Shown piece after piece: positions 52,798 to 63,314 of a stretch of DNA of 64,000 nt (its first letter is position 1; every line of letters begins with the position of its first letter). The notes beneath the pieces are model-generated. The model ran no database searches. It was not told the origin of the DNA and saw only the letters and a list, made by a program, of their open reading frames with translations. Both the position numbers and the translations under genes were made by a program. The stretch comes from Muraenolepis orangiensis. Taxonomy: Eukaryota > Chordata > Actinopteri > Gadiformes > Muraenolepididae. The DNA is taken from positions 1 to 64,000 of the forward strand of contig JANIIK010000500.1 in the NCBI GenBank assembly GCA_027704905.1, given 5' to 3'.

Positions 52798-55700
52798 ACA
52801 GTCCGGCTGGAACGACAACGCTCTCCTATCCGCCTTCCAGAGTGGACTCAATCGGGAGCTGGGCAGAGAGGTGGCTCTCCGGGGTGAGACGGGAACGCTT
52901 GATGAGGCGATCCAACTGGCCATCCAGGTCTCGGACCTAGCGGCTCAGTGGCGGGGAAGGCCCCGGTTCTTCCAGGAGTTTCCCTCGTCCTTCGGGAGGG
53001 GGGGGGGGATACGCCAGGCCCGCTCTCCTCGTCGCGGAGGAGCCTATGCAGCTGGACCGGACGCGCCTGTCTACGAGGGAGAGACGGCGGAGAGTGGACT
53101 CGGGAGCCTGCCTCTACTGCGGGGGGACGGGCCATTCTTGCTCTACCTGTCCCCTTCGGCCAAAAGAGCAGGCTCTTCAGTGACGGCGGGGTCCCTGAGG
53201 AGCCATAACGCGACCCGATCTCCGGTTCCGACATCGAACCCCCACTTTGACGCACGTCTTCTGTTGTCCTTCTGCAGGTGCGCGTGTTAGTGGACTCGGG
53301 TGCCGATGCGAGTTTCATCGACGCCTCCCTAGTCACACAGGCCGGTATCCCCATTGAGCTTCTGCAGACCCCACTCGATATGAACGCTATGAAGCCTCTG
53401 GCCAGGATCACACACTGGTCCGTACCTCTCACCTCTTCCTTGTCAGGGAATCATAGGGAGAGTATCCAATTCAATGTTATCCCCTCGCACCACACCCCGG
53501 TGGTATTGGGTCGGCCGTGGTTGGCGACTCACAACCCACACATAAACTGGTCCTCCGGTTCCGTGATCAGCTGGAGTGTGTTCTGCCACTCCCACTACCT
53601 CCGGTCTGCCCTAGCCCCAAGCAATTTCCGAGCCCTCCCGATCTCTCCTCCGTCCCCCACGTTTACCACAATATCGGGGAGGTGTTCAGCAAGCAATAGG
53701 CCCTTTCTTTACCTCCCCACAGACCGTACGACTGCGCCATCGACCTCCTTCCCGGCGCCCCTCTGCCTGTCAGCCGCTTCTACAACCTTTCCCGTCCGGA
53801 AAGGGAGACGATGGAAACATACATTCATGACTCTCTGGCAGCGGTTGCTGATCAGAACCTCTTTGTCTCCCGTCGGCTCAGGGGTTTTTTTCGTGGAGAA
53901 GAAGGATCACACCCTACGGCCGTGTATCGATTTCCGAGGCTTAAACAGCATTACGGTAAAGAATAAGTATCCTCTGCCACTCATAGACCCAGCCTTCGAG
54001 CCATTCGACCACACATCGGTGTTTTCAAAACTGGACCTGCGCAACGCCTACCATCTCGTACGGATTCGGGAGGATGACGAGTGGAAGACGGCTTTTAACA
54101 CCGCTCTGGGACACTGAGTATTTGGTCATGCCCTTCGGCCTCACTAACGCCCCAGTGATTTTCCAGGTGAATGACGTCCTCCGTGACATGCTCAACCAGT
54201 TTGTTTTTGTTTACCTGGATGACATTTAGATTTTTTTCTCGGGACAAGAAGGAGCATGTGCAGCACGTCCGGTTGGTGCTCCAGCGGTTGCTGGAGAATA
54301 AATTGTTTGTGAAGGCGGAGAAGTGCGAGTTTCATGTGGAGTGGCCTTCCTAGGCTACATCATCGAACCGGGACAGGTACGTTCGGACCCAGCCAAGATC
54401 CAAGCGGTGGCTGAGTGGCCGACACCTACCTCCCGGAAACAGCTCCAGCGGTTCCTTGGCTTCGCCAATTTTTACCGAAGGTTCGTTCGGGACTTCAGCA
54501 GCGTTGCAGCCCCGCTTACCAGGCTCACCTCCACCCTCTCTCCGTTCTCCTGGCCCCCCGAGGCGGGTGCAGCTTTCGCTCACCTCAAGCGCCTGTTCAC
54601 CTCCACACCAGTCCTAAAGCATCCGGACCCTTCAAACCAGTTTGTGGTGGAGGTGGACGCATCAGACTCCGGCGTCGGGGCCGTCCTGTCCCAACGATCC
54701 TCCGGGGATCAGAAGTCTCACCCCTGTGCGTTTTTCTCCAAACGTCTCTCACCCGCGGAGCGGAACTATGATGTAGGAAACCGGGAGCTTCTGGCGGTAG
54801 TCCTGGCCTTGCCAACTGTTTGTGGTCTGGACGGACCATAAGAATCCGGCTCAACTCCCGACAAGCGTGGTGGCCGTTGTTCCTCGGGAGGTTCAACTTC
54901 ACCCTCACCTACCGTCCCGGCTGTCGCAACATTAAGCTAGACTCTCTCTCTCGCCAGTGGGACGCCGAGAGGGCCCTCTCCGAGCCAGAGACCATTCTCC
55001 CTCCGGTCTGCGTAGTGGGGGCAGCCACATGGGAGATCAAGAGTCTTGTCCGGGAAGCCCAGCGCACCGATCCGGACCCAGGTAATGGCCCTGCTAACCG
55101 TATGTTCATGCCCGACTCAGCTAGGTCCTAGGCTCTCCAGTGGGCCCATTCCTCTAAGCTCACCTGCCATCCCGGCTTCGCTCGCACCCTGGCCTTCCTC
55201 AGGTGGAGTTTCTGGTGGCCCTCCATTTCTCGGGACACCCAAGCCTTCGTGACTGCCTGCGCTGTCTGTGCCCGCAGCAAGGCCTCGCACCAACCTCCCG
55301 CTGGTCTGCTGCATCCGCTGCCTATTCCCAGCCGGCCTTGGTCCCACATCACCGTTGACTTTGTCACCAGTCTCCCGCCGTCAGCTGGTAATACCATGAT
55401 CCTGACGATTGTCGATCGCTTCTCCAAGGCGGTCCATTTCCTCCCGCATCCTAAGCTTCCCTCCAGGGAGACGGCGGACCTCCTGGTGCTCCAGGTTTTC
55501 CGGCTCCACGGGATTCCCCTGGACATCGTGTCCGACCAGGGTCCGCACTTCTCTTCCCAGCTGTGGAGGGTGTTTTATCAGGCTCTGGGTGCCACCGTCA
55601 GCCTCTCCTCCGGCTACCACTCCCAATTCAATAGGCAAACGGAGCGGGCTAACCAGGACCTGGAGGCGGCCCTCCGCTGCATCACCGCTCTTCACCCGCT

Positions 55701-56060
55701 CTTCCGTGGGTGGAGTATGCTCACAACTCCCTCACCAGCACCGCCACAGGGATGTCGCCGTTCCAAGCATCACTATGGTATCAGCCCCCCCTGTTTCCCG
55801 CCCAGGAGGAGGAAGTGGCGGTGCTGTCGGTACAGGTCCACCTCCAGCGCTGCCGCCGGATATGGAGGACAGCTCGAGCTGCTCTCCTCCGCATGGCTGC
55901 TTGGAATCAGCGCCTGGCGGTGATTATGGAACCCCCAGGGCTGGGGGTTCCAGTATTTGGTCGACTGGGAGGGATACGGTCTAGAAGAGCGGAGTTGGCT
56001 CCCGCGCCGGAACATCCTGGATCCGTCCCTTATCCGCGGCCTAACCAAGGAGTTCCTCAC
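52798..56060 (+). pseudogene. Second Ty3/gypsy chromovirus, LTRs missing
   Basis: Gag end (SGWNDNALLSAFQSGLNREL; 52805) with zinc knuckle CLYCGGTGHSCSTC (about 53107-53148) in a shifted frame. Protease VLVDSGADASFIDASL (53281); linker SGNHRESIQF, LGRPW. RT with FFVEKKDHTLRPCIDFRGLN, SKLDLRNAYHLVRIREDDEW and VYLDD (54210), which is followed by ATTTAG, a stop. RNase H VEVDASDSGVGAVLSQRS (54651), ARSKASH, integrase VDFVTSLPPS, VSDQGPHF, QTERANQ and chromodomain DWEGYGLEERSWLPRRN (55960). At least six frameshifts or stops. The 5' side abuts LINE B2 and the 3' side LINE G1, with no LTR at either end. It is related to but distinct from the 4048 element. Confidence 0.85.
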
Positions 56061-56889
56061 AACCGCAGGAATCCTCCAAGGAGACACCTTAGCTCCATTC
56101 CTTTTCGTGATTGTAGTGGACTATATACTCAGGCAAAGACTCAACATCATTATTGACAAAGGCCTCACCATCAAGCAGAAGCAATCAAGGCTCCATCAAA
56201 GCCAGCACCTCACCTCACCTGTTTCTCAATGTAAAGAAGACATAGTATATGACCATCAACGAGGATGACAACCACCACCCAATATGTTCCAACAACGGCA
56301 CCCAACTCAACGAGGTCAGTGACTTCAGGTACCTTGGGTCCTATGTTGCTGACAGTAAGAAGGACTTTCTGACACGCAAAAGGCAAGCATGGACTGCCCG
56401 TAACAAGCTTCACAACATCTGGCAATCAAATATATCAAAATCTACAAAACTGGTCTTCTCCAGAGCTTGTGTAGAGAGCATTATTTTATATGGAGCCGAA
56501 ATCTGGACCATGAAGAAAGACCTACAAGATTGCCTTGATGGCACATACAAAAGACTCTTAATGAGGGTACAGAACATCTCATGGCAACAGCACATGACCA
56601 AACAACACATCTACGGAAACGTTCCACTTATCTCTACCACCGTCGCTCAACAAAGAGTGCGTTTTGCTGGCCACTGCTGTCGTGCAAAAGAACAGATCGT
56701 GTCTGAGGTAATATGTTGGAGACTTCCGCGTCCTAATAGAGGTCGTAGACCTCTTAACTATATTGATACCATTAGTAGGGACACGGAATATGAAATTGAG
56801 GACCTACCTACCATAATGAGGGAAAAAGATTACTGGCGCGGCATTGTGAATGCAATCTCGGTTGCGGCCGCTCTATGATGATGATGATG
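56061..56889 (+). pseudogene. RTE-like LINE family G, C-terminal part (G1)
   Basis: Starts AGILQGDTLAPFLFVIVVDY (RT motif 4 region), skips the catalytic part by deletion, then frame 56249-56878 reads FRYLGSYVADSKKDFLTRKR, VESIILYGAEIWTMKKDLQD, QQRVRFAGHCCRAKEQIVSE and LNYIDTISRDTEYEIEDLPT, ending VAAAL with stop. A short (ATG)n tail (56873-56889) ends the copy, typical of RTE-type microsatellite tails. Confidence 0.75.
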
Positions 56890-59035
56890 CAGGAAAACGT
56901 TGAAATACCATCACTTAACACCACTTTTGACAACGTTGTTGCTTCCCATGAACAAGCAGCTGAAGAAATCATCCCACTTAGACCAAAACAAAATAGGCAT
57001 ATTCCTTGGGAGTCGGATTCAATCATGGCAAAAAGAGAAAAATCCATTGTCAAAAACTCAAAACGCTCATCTAGTTAAATCGTCGACTATACACTTGAAA
57101 TCAAATTGGGAAACTTTACATACGCTGAACTCAAGGCAGTAATTAAGAAGACCAAAAATAACAAGGCAGCTGGACTTGACAATATACCCCCTGAGGTTTG
57201 GAAAATCAAAGCTTTTAATGACATTCTTTTGCATCTCTGCAACTCTGTTTATAATGGAAATAGAATCGACAAGTGGACTGAAGGATGCATACTTCCTTTC
57301 CCAAAGAAGGGAAACCTTGGTCTGGTCAAGAACTACCAAGGCATTACGCTCACCTCCATAGCGGCAAAAATGTACAACTCTTTGCTTCTAAATCGTATAC
57401 AACCTAAGGTTGAAAAAATACTCAGCAGATCTTGACAGTCAGAAGAATTATAGAAGGTATCAGAGCTAAAAACCTTCAAGCTTCCATCCCTTTTTGTAGA
57501 TTTCTCGAAAGCTTTTGACTCCATCCATCAAGGCGTCTTCTTGGCCTATGGTATTCCCAAAGAAACAGTCTTTGCCATAATGACACTGTACAGAACACAA
57601 AATCTCTGGTAAGATCCCCAGATGGAGACAGACTTCTTTGACATCAAAGCAGGGGTCCTGCAGGGTGACACACTAGCCCCATACCTTTTTGTGATGATCA
57701 CTTTTGACTACGTATTGCGAACATCTCTTGATAAACTCAGATTTAGGCTTTACCTTGTCTGGAAGGCTCTCAGAAAGGCATCCTGCAAAAATGTTCACCG
57801 ACATTGACTATGCTGACGACCTCGCTCTCACTGCCAATACCATCATGAATGCACAATCTTTTCTACACAGACTAGAGGATGCAGCCAAAGATGTTGGGCT
57901 CTATATTAATGCTTCTAAGACCAAACATATTGGTTTCAATCAACAAGGCACCATAAATACCATCTCAAAATGAACCAATAAAGGCGGTTGATCATTTTAC
58001 ATATCTGGGAGGTGAAATTAACTCTACTAAGATTCGCATAGCGATAGCCTGGTCAGCTGTAAATAAGTTGGACACTGTCTGGAAATCTAATCTATCCGAC
58101 AACTTGAAACAGAATCTTCTTCGTGCCACTGTCTGTCCTCGTGTACGGTGCTACAACATGGACTCTTACAAAGACCCTCGAGTCTAAACTTGATGGCACC
58201 TATACTCACATGTTGAGACCTCCTCAATATTTCACCCTACCAAAGTACAGCTTTATGGCTCAATCCCAGACTTTTCAGCAATGTTACACAAGCGAAGAAT
58301 GTGATTTGCCAGACATTGTTGGCGAGCCAAACAAGAACTCGCTAGCGACCCTTTACTCTGGTCCCCTCGCCATGGCCACACCAGAGTGGGCATCCAGCAA
58401 CCACCTACATTGACCAACTATGTAGAGACTGTCACGATCCAACCCAGCTCTTCACGCTCCTAGTCCTGGATCTCCGCTGGCTTCCTGGATCTGTGATGTC
58501 ACGACTCCATTCCCAAATGCCACTCCGTGTTTTCCCTGTCAGCCGTTTTCTACTCAACTCACCTGTTGTCAATCACACCTCATTACCAAGCTGTATTTAA
58601 GCCTTGTCTGTTGTCTAACTCGTTGCTGGATTATCACCCCGATCTTCGGAAAGCATCACGTACGTTTCATGTTAAGTTCATTGTTGTTCTGCCTATTGAT
58701 CCGCCGTGTTCTGACCCTCGTCTGGAGAACAACCTTGTTTTTGCCTTGCGTTTTTGTACCTCTGCCTCAACCCTCGACTTACCTGTTACCGACCCCTGCT
58801 TGCCTTGACCACGTTTTGGATTTGCCCTGTCTGTACCTCTGCCTATGATCGCGCTATCGGTGTGTGCACCGACATTAAAGCACCTGTTCCATCTGCCGTC
58901 TGTTCTGTCTGCTTTTGGGTCCCACCTACACCAAGCCATGACAGAGACACTGGATGCCTCCCTGATGACCTCCCAAACTTGATGCTGGACCCTAATGGAT
59001 GGCGTGGTAGAATTATTAAACTTTTTCTATTGCAC
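56890..59035 (+). pseudogene. RTE-like LINE family G, RT to C-terminus (G2), with solo LTR inside
   Basis: Linker SLNTTFDNVVASHEQ (56918), RT with YAELKAVIKKTKNNKAAGLD, GCILPFPKKGNLGLVKNYQG, ITLTSIAAKMYNSLL, VDFSKAFDSIH, AGVLQGDTLAPYLFVMITFD and the catalytic DIDYADDLALTAN (57800-57838). C-terminus VYGATTWTLTKTLESKLDGT then ATTYIDQLCRD; the solo LTR follows and the frame resumes TGCLPDDLPNLMLDPNGWRG (58949-59010). Multiple frameshifts (57434, 57480, 57600, 58250) and internal losses make it inactive. Confidence 0.78.
58430..58943 (+). repeat. Solo LTR with 5-bp target duplication
   Basis: 514 bp from TGTCACGATCC to CCATGACA, flanked by GAGAC (58425-58429 and 58944-58948). It interrupts the LINE G2 codons for CRD|TGC. 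TATTTAAG (58585) may be the TATA region and ATTAAAG (58874) a poly-A signal. A solo LTR forms by recombination between the two LTRs of an integrated element. Confidence 0.93.
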
Positions 59036-59119
59036 TTTATGTGTGAATCCCTTTCTATCCTATGGATATGGCTGTTCAAGAAGTTAAAGGAAACCTTGTT
59101 GATTCAAGGGAACAGCTGA

Positions 59120-60406
59120 TCTCTGAACAATGGGGCAGGCAATGTTTACCTTCTACCGGCGGAGCTGAGGAGGGTCTATCGGGGCTGCAGAGCAGGCGCT
59201 AAGCTCAAGGCTAGGCATATTGCTAAGCTCAAGGCTAGGCGTATTGCTAAGCTCAAGGCTAGGCGTATTGCTAAGCTCAAGGCTAGGCGTATTGCTAAGC
59301 TCAAGGCTAGGCGTATTGCTAAGCTCAAGGCTAGGCGTATTGCTAAGCTCAAGGCTAGGCGTATTGCTAAGCTCAAGGCTAGGCGTACTGCTAAGCGGTG
59401 GCGATTCAAGCCCTCTATTCCGTCGGTAGTGATGGGAAACGTGAACTCCAACAAAACAGATGAGCTGGCTGCCCTGGTGAGGAATCAGAAGACGTACAGG
59501 GAGTGCAGCCTAATGTGTTTCACGGAGACGTGGCTAACCGGCAACACCCCGGACGCTAATGTGGATGTACCTGGTTTCACTACGGTGAGAGCGGACAGGG
59601 ATGCTAAGCTCAGTGGTAAGCACAAAGGTGGGGGACTTGCACTCTTCATTAACATCAGATGGTGCAACCCAGGGCATGTAACTGTGAAGGAGACGATCTG
59701 CAGTCGGGATATCGAGCTGTTGGCGGTGAGTCTCCGACCTTATTACATGCCAAGGGAGTTCTCGCACGCCATCTTTGTCTGTGTTTACATCCCGCCACGG
59801 GCGCATGGGGAGACGGCGTGTGACGTCATCTACTCCACTACCGCGAGACTTCAGACACAACACCCTGAAGCCTTCATGGCTATCTCTGGAGACTTCAATC
59901 ATGTCACACTGGACTCTACTCTCCCTGCTTTTCATCAGTTTGTGGATTGCCCCACCAGGAAAAACAGGACAATAGACCTCCTATATGCCAACGTGAGGGA
60001 AGCATATAGTGCCAGCCCTCTGCCACCTTTAGGTAAGTCTGATCACAACCTGGTCCTCCTTCAGCCCAGATACAAGCCAGCTGTACAAAGACAACTCTCA
60101 ACGACACGCTCCTTCAGGAAATGGTCTCCTGAGGCAGAGGAAGCTCTGAGAGATTGCTTTGAGACCACTGACTGGAGTGTGCTGCAAGAGTCACATGGAG
60201 ATGACATTGAGGGTGTCACTCACTGCACCACTGACTACCTCAACTTTTGTATGGACGTTGTTGTTCCTATGAGAACTGTACGCTGCTTTCTGAACAATAA
60301 GCCCTGGATCACCAGCGATGTCAAGGGCCTTCTCAACCATAAAAAGAGGGCATTCAGAGATGGTGACCGGGCTGAAGCGTTCAGGGGGAACTGGAGGTTG
60401 GGCTGA
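59120..60406 (+). CDS. LINE E endonuclease-containing frame with basic 8-residue repeats
   Basis: The frame is open from 59120 (stop at 59117-59119) to 60404-60406. No clear ATG precedes the repeats; the first ATG is 59432 (MGNVNSNKTDEL). Upstream in frame are LLPAELRRVYRGCRAG and eight 8-residue repeats of the AKLKARRI type, then KRWRFKPSIPSVV. Endonuclease motifs: MCFTETWL, ADRDAKLSGKHKGGGLALFI, SGDFNHVTLDSTL, RTIDLLYANV, LGKSDHNLVLLQP. The linker NNKPWITSDVKGLLNHKKRA follows, then the frame is lost at GNWRLG. The LINE belongs to the same Rex1/CR1-like group as A but is a different family. The basic repeats could bind nucleic acid; that is inference. Confidence 0.75.
   Translation, partial: SLNNGAGNVYLLPAELRRVYRGCRAGAKLKARHIAKLKARRIAKLKARRIAKLKARRIAKLKARRIAKLKARRIAKLKARRIAKLKARRTAKRWRFKPSIPSVVMGNVNSNKTDELAALVRNQKTYRECSLMCFTETWLTGNTPDANVDVPGFTTVRADRDAKLSGKHKGGGLALFINIRWCNPGHVTVKETICSRDIELLAVSLRPYYMPREFSHAIFVCVYIPPRAHGETACDVIYSTTARLQTQHPEAFMAISGDFNHVTLDSTLPAFHQFVDCPTRKNRTIDLLYANVREAYSASPLPPLGKSDHNLVLLQPRYKPAVQRQLSTTRSFRKWSPEAEEALRDCFETTDWSVLQESHGDDIEGVTHCTTDYLNFCMDVVVPMRTVRCFLNNKPWITSDVKGLLNHKKRAFRDGDRAEAFRGNWRLG
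59198..59395 (+). repeat. 24-bp in-frame minisatellite (8 units)
   Basis: Unit GCTAAGCTCAAGGCTAGGCG + TATT, units differing by single bases (GGCATATT in the first, GGCGTACT in the last). At 24 bp each unit adds eight codons without disturbing the frame. Confidence 0.95.
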
Positions 60407-61655
60407 GAGGCAAAGGAGTCACACAGGAGGAAGGTGGAGCAGAAGTTGCAAGAGAACAACATGAGGAGGTCTGGGATGGCATGAAAACCATCACAGGCTG
60501 TAAGAGGAAGAACAGCAGGGCAGCAGATGGGGATGTGGTGAGAGCAAACAGCTCAACCACTTTTACAACAGATTGGACAGCCCTGTCGTTGTCACCCCCT
60601 CACCTCCCCCATCTAGTGCTGCTGTCTGCCTCACCCCCTCAACCTCATCTTCTCCATCTTGCCCAGTTCTCACCTAACTACCTGCTACAGATTCACCCAT
60701 CCCCCAGGCAGCCACCACAGACACAGCCCCCCCCCCACCCATCATCACTGCAGATCAAGTCAGAGGAGAGCTGAGGAGGCTTCGCCCCAGCAAGGCAGCC
60801 GGGCCGGACAAGGTGTGCCCGAGAATGCTCAAAGCCTGTGCTGTCCAGCTAGGGGAACCCCTCCAACACATCTTTACACAACTTGAGCTTGCACATGGGA
60901 AGGGTCCCTCTATTATGGAAGACATCATGCCTCATCCCAGTTCCCAAGAAGGCACACCCCAGTGAGCTTAATGACTTCAGACCAGTTGCCCTAACATCAC
61001 ACATCTCAAAGACTCTAGAGCGCCTGCTGCTAAAGATTCTGAGACCCCAGGTCTGCCACGCACTGGATCCCCTACAGTTTGCTTACCAGGAGAAGGTGGG
61101 GGTGGACGATGCTGTCCTCCATCTGTCACACAGGGCTTACTCTCACTTGGACAAAGTGAGCGGTGCTGTGAGGATCATGTTTTTTGATTTCTCCAGCGCC
61201 TTCAACACTATCCAGCCCCTCCTACTGAGAGACAAGCTGACAGAGATGGGGGTAGACTCACACCTGGTGACCTGGATCAAAGACTATCTCACGGGGAGGC
61301 CCCAGTATGTCAGGCTGACAGGCTGCTCCTCTGAGACTGTGATCAGCAGCACTGGTGCGCCACAGGGGACTCTCTCCTGTCTTGTTCACCCTGTATACCT
61401 CTGATTTTAAGTACAATTCTGAGTCATGCCACATGCAGAAGTTCTCGGATGACACTGCAATTGTGGGGTATATTAGGAATGGACAGGAGGGGGAGTACAG
61501 GAGCCTGATAGAGGACTTTGTAGGGTGGTGCGGGTCAAACCACCTACAGCTGAACACCTCCAAGACCAAAGAGATGGTGGTAGACTTTCGGAGGTCCAGG
61601 CCCCACATGCAACCAGTCTCCATCAAGGGAGTTGATGTGGAGGTGGTCAGCACCT
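60407..61655 (+). pseudogene. LINE E reverse transcriptase, part before the LINE A2 insertion
   Basis: 60407-60880 is a decayed linker with C-rich stretches and RLRPSKAAGPDKVCPRML (about 60779-60835). Frame 60883-61404 has RT: LWKTSCLIPVPKKAHPSELN, DFRPVALTSHISKTLERLLL, LQFAYQEKVGVDDAV, FFDFSSAFNTIQP and SSTGAPQGTLS. A frameshift at about 61370 leads to frame 61355-61657 with FTLYTSDFKYNS and FSDDTAIVGYI, then KTKEMVVDFRRSRPH. The catalytic box is FSDD, where the first D position of ADD-type boxes is kept and the usual A is S. Interrupted at EVVST by LINE A2. Confidence 0.8.
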
Positions 61656-63314
61656 AGTCAAGTCAAGTCAAGTCAAGTTTATTGTCACTTCACAGTTTAC
61701 AGTTTAGTATAAAGCAGTGATGTGAAATTCTTGTGTGCAATACCCGACGACAGACAGCAGTTATAGAATAAGATAAAATAAAAATAGATAAAAATAGATA
61801 AAAATAGAATAACAAATAGAATAAAAAATAGAATAACAAATAGAATAAAAAATAGAATAAGGAATATAAAATAAAAATAAAAAATGCAATTTATAAAATG
61901 CAAAAATCAGCACAGAAAAGAGCAATATATATATATAAATCAATGTAATAAAATATACATTGTTATATGTTATACGCCCTTGTTCAGCAGCCTGATGGCC
62001 TGACTGTGGAAGCTATCTCTAAGCCTATTTGTACGACACTTGATACTGCGGTATCGCCTGCCTGACGGTAATAGTGAGTAAAGTTCGTGGCTGGGGTGGG
62101 CAATGTCTTTTATAATTCTTTTGGCCTTGGCCACGCACCGCTGGTTGTAAATGTCCAGGAGGGAGGGGAGCTCACCTCCAACGATATACTGGGCCGTCCG
62201 CACCACCCTTTGAAGCGCTCTGCGCTCGAGTGCCGTGCAGTTCCCGTACCAGGCGGTGATACACCCTGTCAGAACACTCTCGATGGTGCCGTTGTAGAAT
62301 GTTCTCAGGATGCGGGGGCCCATGCTGAATTTCTTCAGACGCCTGAGAAAATACAGGCGTTGTTGGGCCTTTTTCACCACGTGTGTGGTGTGCGTGGACC
62401 ATGTGAGGTCCTCGGAGATGTGCACGCCGAGGAACTTGAAGCTGCTGACCCTCTCTACTGCAACGCCGTCGATGGAGATAGGGCTGTGCTCTCCCCTCTG
62501 CCTCCTGAAGTCCACGATCAGCTCCTTGGTCTTCTTGACGTTGAGGGCGAGGCTGTTCTCCTGGCACCACTGCTCCAGCGATCCGACCTCCTCCCTGTAG
62601 GCTGTCTCGTCGTCGCCGGCGATCAGGCCCATCACTGTCGTGTCGTCAGCAAACTTGACGATGACGTTGGAGCTGTGCATAGCCATGCAGTCGTGGGTGT
62701 AGAGGGAGTAGAGGAGAGGGCTCAGCACGCATCCCTGGGGGGCTCCCGTGTTGAGGGTCAGTGGCTCTGATGTGGTGCTGCCCATCCTCACCACCTGGCG
62801 GCGGTCCGACAGGAGGTTCAGTATCCAGCTGCACATGGATGGGGGTACGCCTAGACCTCTCAGCTTGGTGTCGAGCTTGGCAGGAACTATTGTGTTAAAT
62901 GCTGAGCTGTAGTCCACAAACAGCATTCGCACATAACAGTTCTTCCCCTCCAGGTGGGAAAGGGCAGTGTGGAGGGCCATGGCAATTGCGTCGTCCGTGG
63001 ATCTATTTTGACGATATGCAAATTGCCATGGGTCCAGCGTGGTAGGTAACACGGAGCAAATAAAGTCCTTGACCAACCTCTCGAAGCATTTGCTAACGAT
63101 CGAGGTGAGGGCCACAGGTCTGTAGTCATTCAGGCATGTTACCTTGGTTTGTTTAGGGACAGGCACGATGGTGGATATCTTGAAGACCGCGGGGACAACA
63201 GCCTGGGACAGGGAGAGGTTGAAGATGTCTGCAAAGACTCCTGCCAACTGGTCTGCGCATGCTCTGAGGACGCGGCCCGGGATGTCGTCGGGGCCTGCCG
63301 CCTTACGGATGTTA
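61656..63314 (-). mobile_element. Rex1/CR1-like LINE A, 5'-truncated copy A2, nearly identical to A1
   Basis: Flanked by CACCT (61651-61655 and 63315-63319). Same (TTGAC)n tail and 3' UTR as A1 except for extra AATAGAATAA-type microsatellite units (61790-61862). The frame 61970-63247 (425 codons) covers RT from VFADIFNLSLSQ to RLLNKGV without a stop. Against A1 I see one amino-acid change, KRAQQ to KKAQQ (62370), and a synonymous change at 62896. It is inserted antisense in LINE E between EVVST and YKYLG. Confidence 0.93.

Noticed and set aside
59220..59429. 69-codon plus-strand frame of SRLGVLL repeats and the antisense LALSLAIR repeats
   Set aside because: They are other-frame readings of the 24-bp minisatellite, which is in frame with the LINE E endonuclease in a different register.
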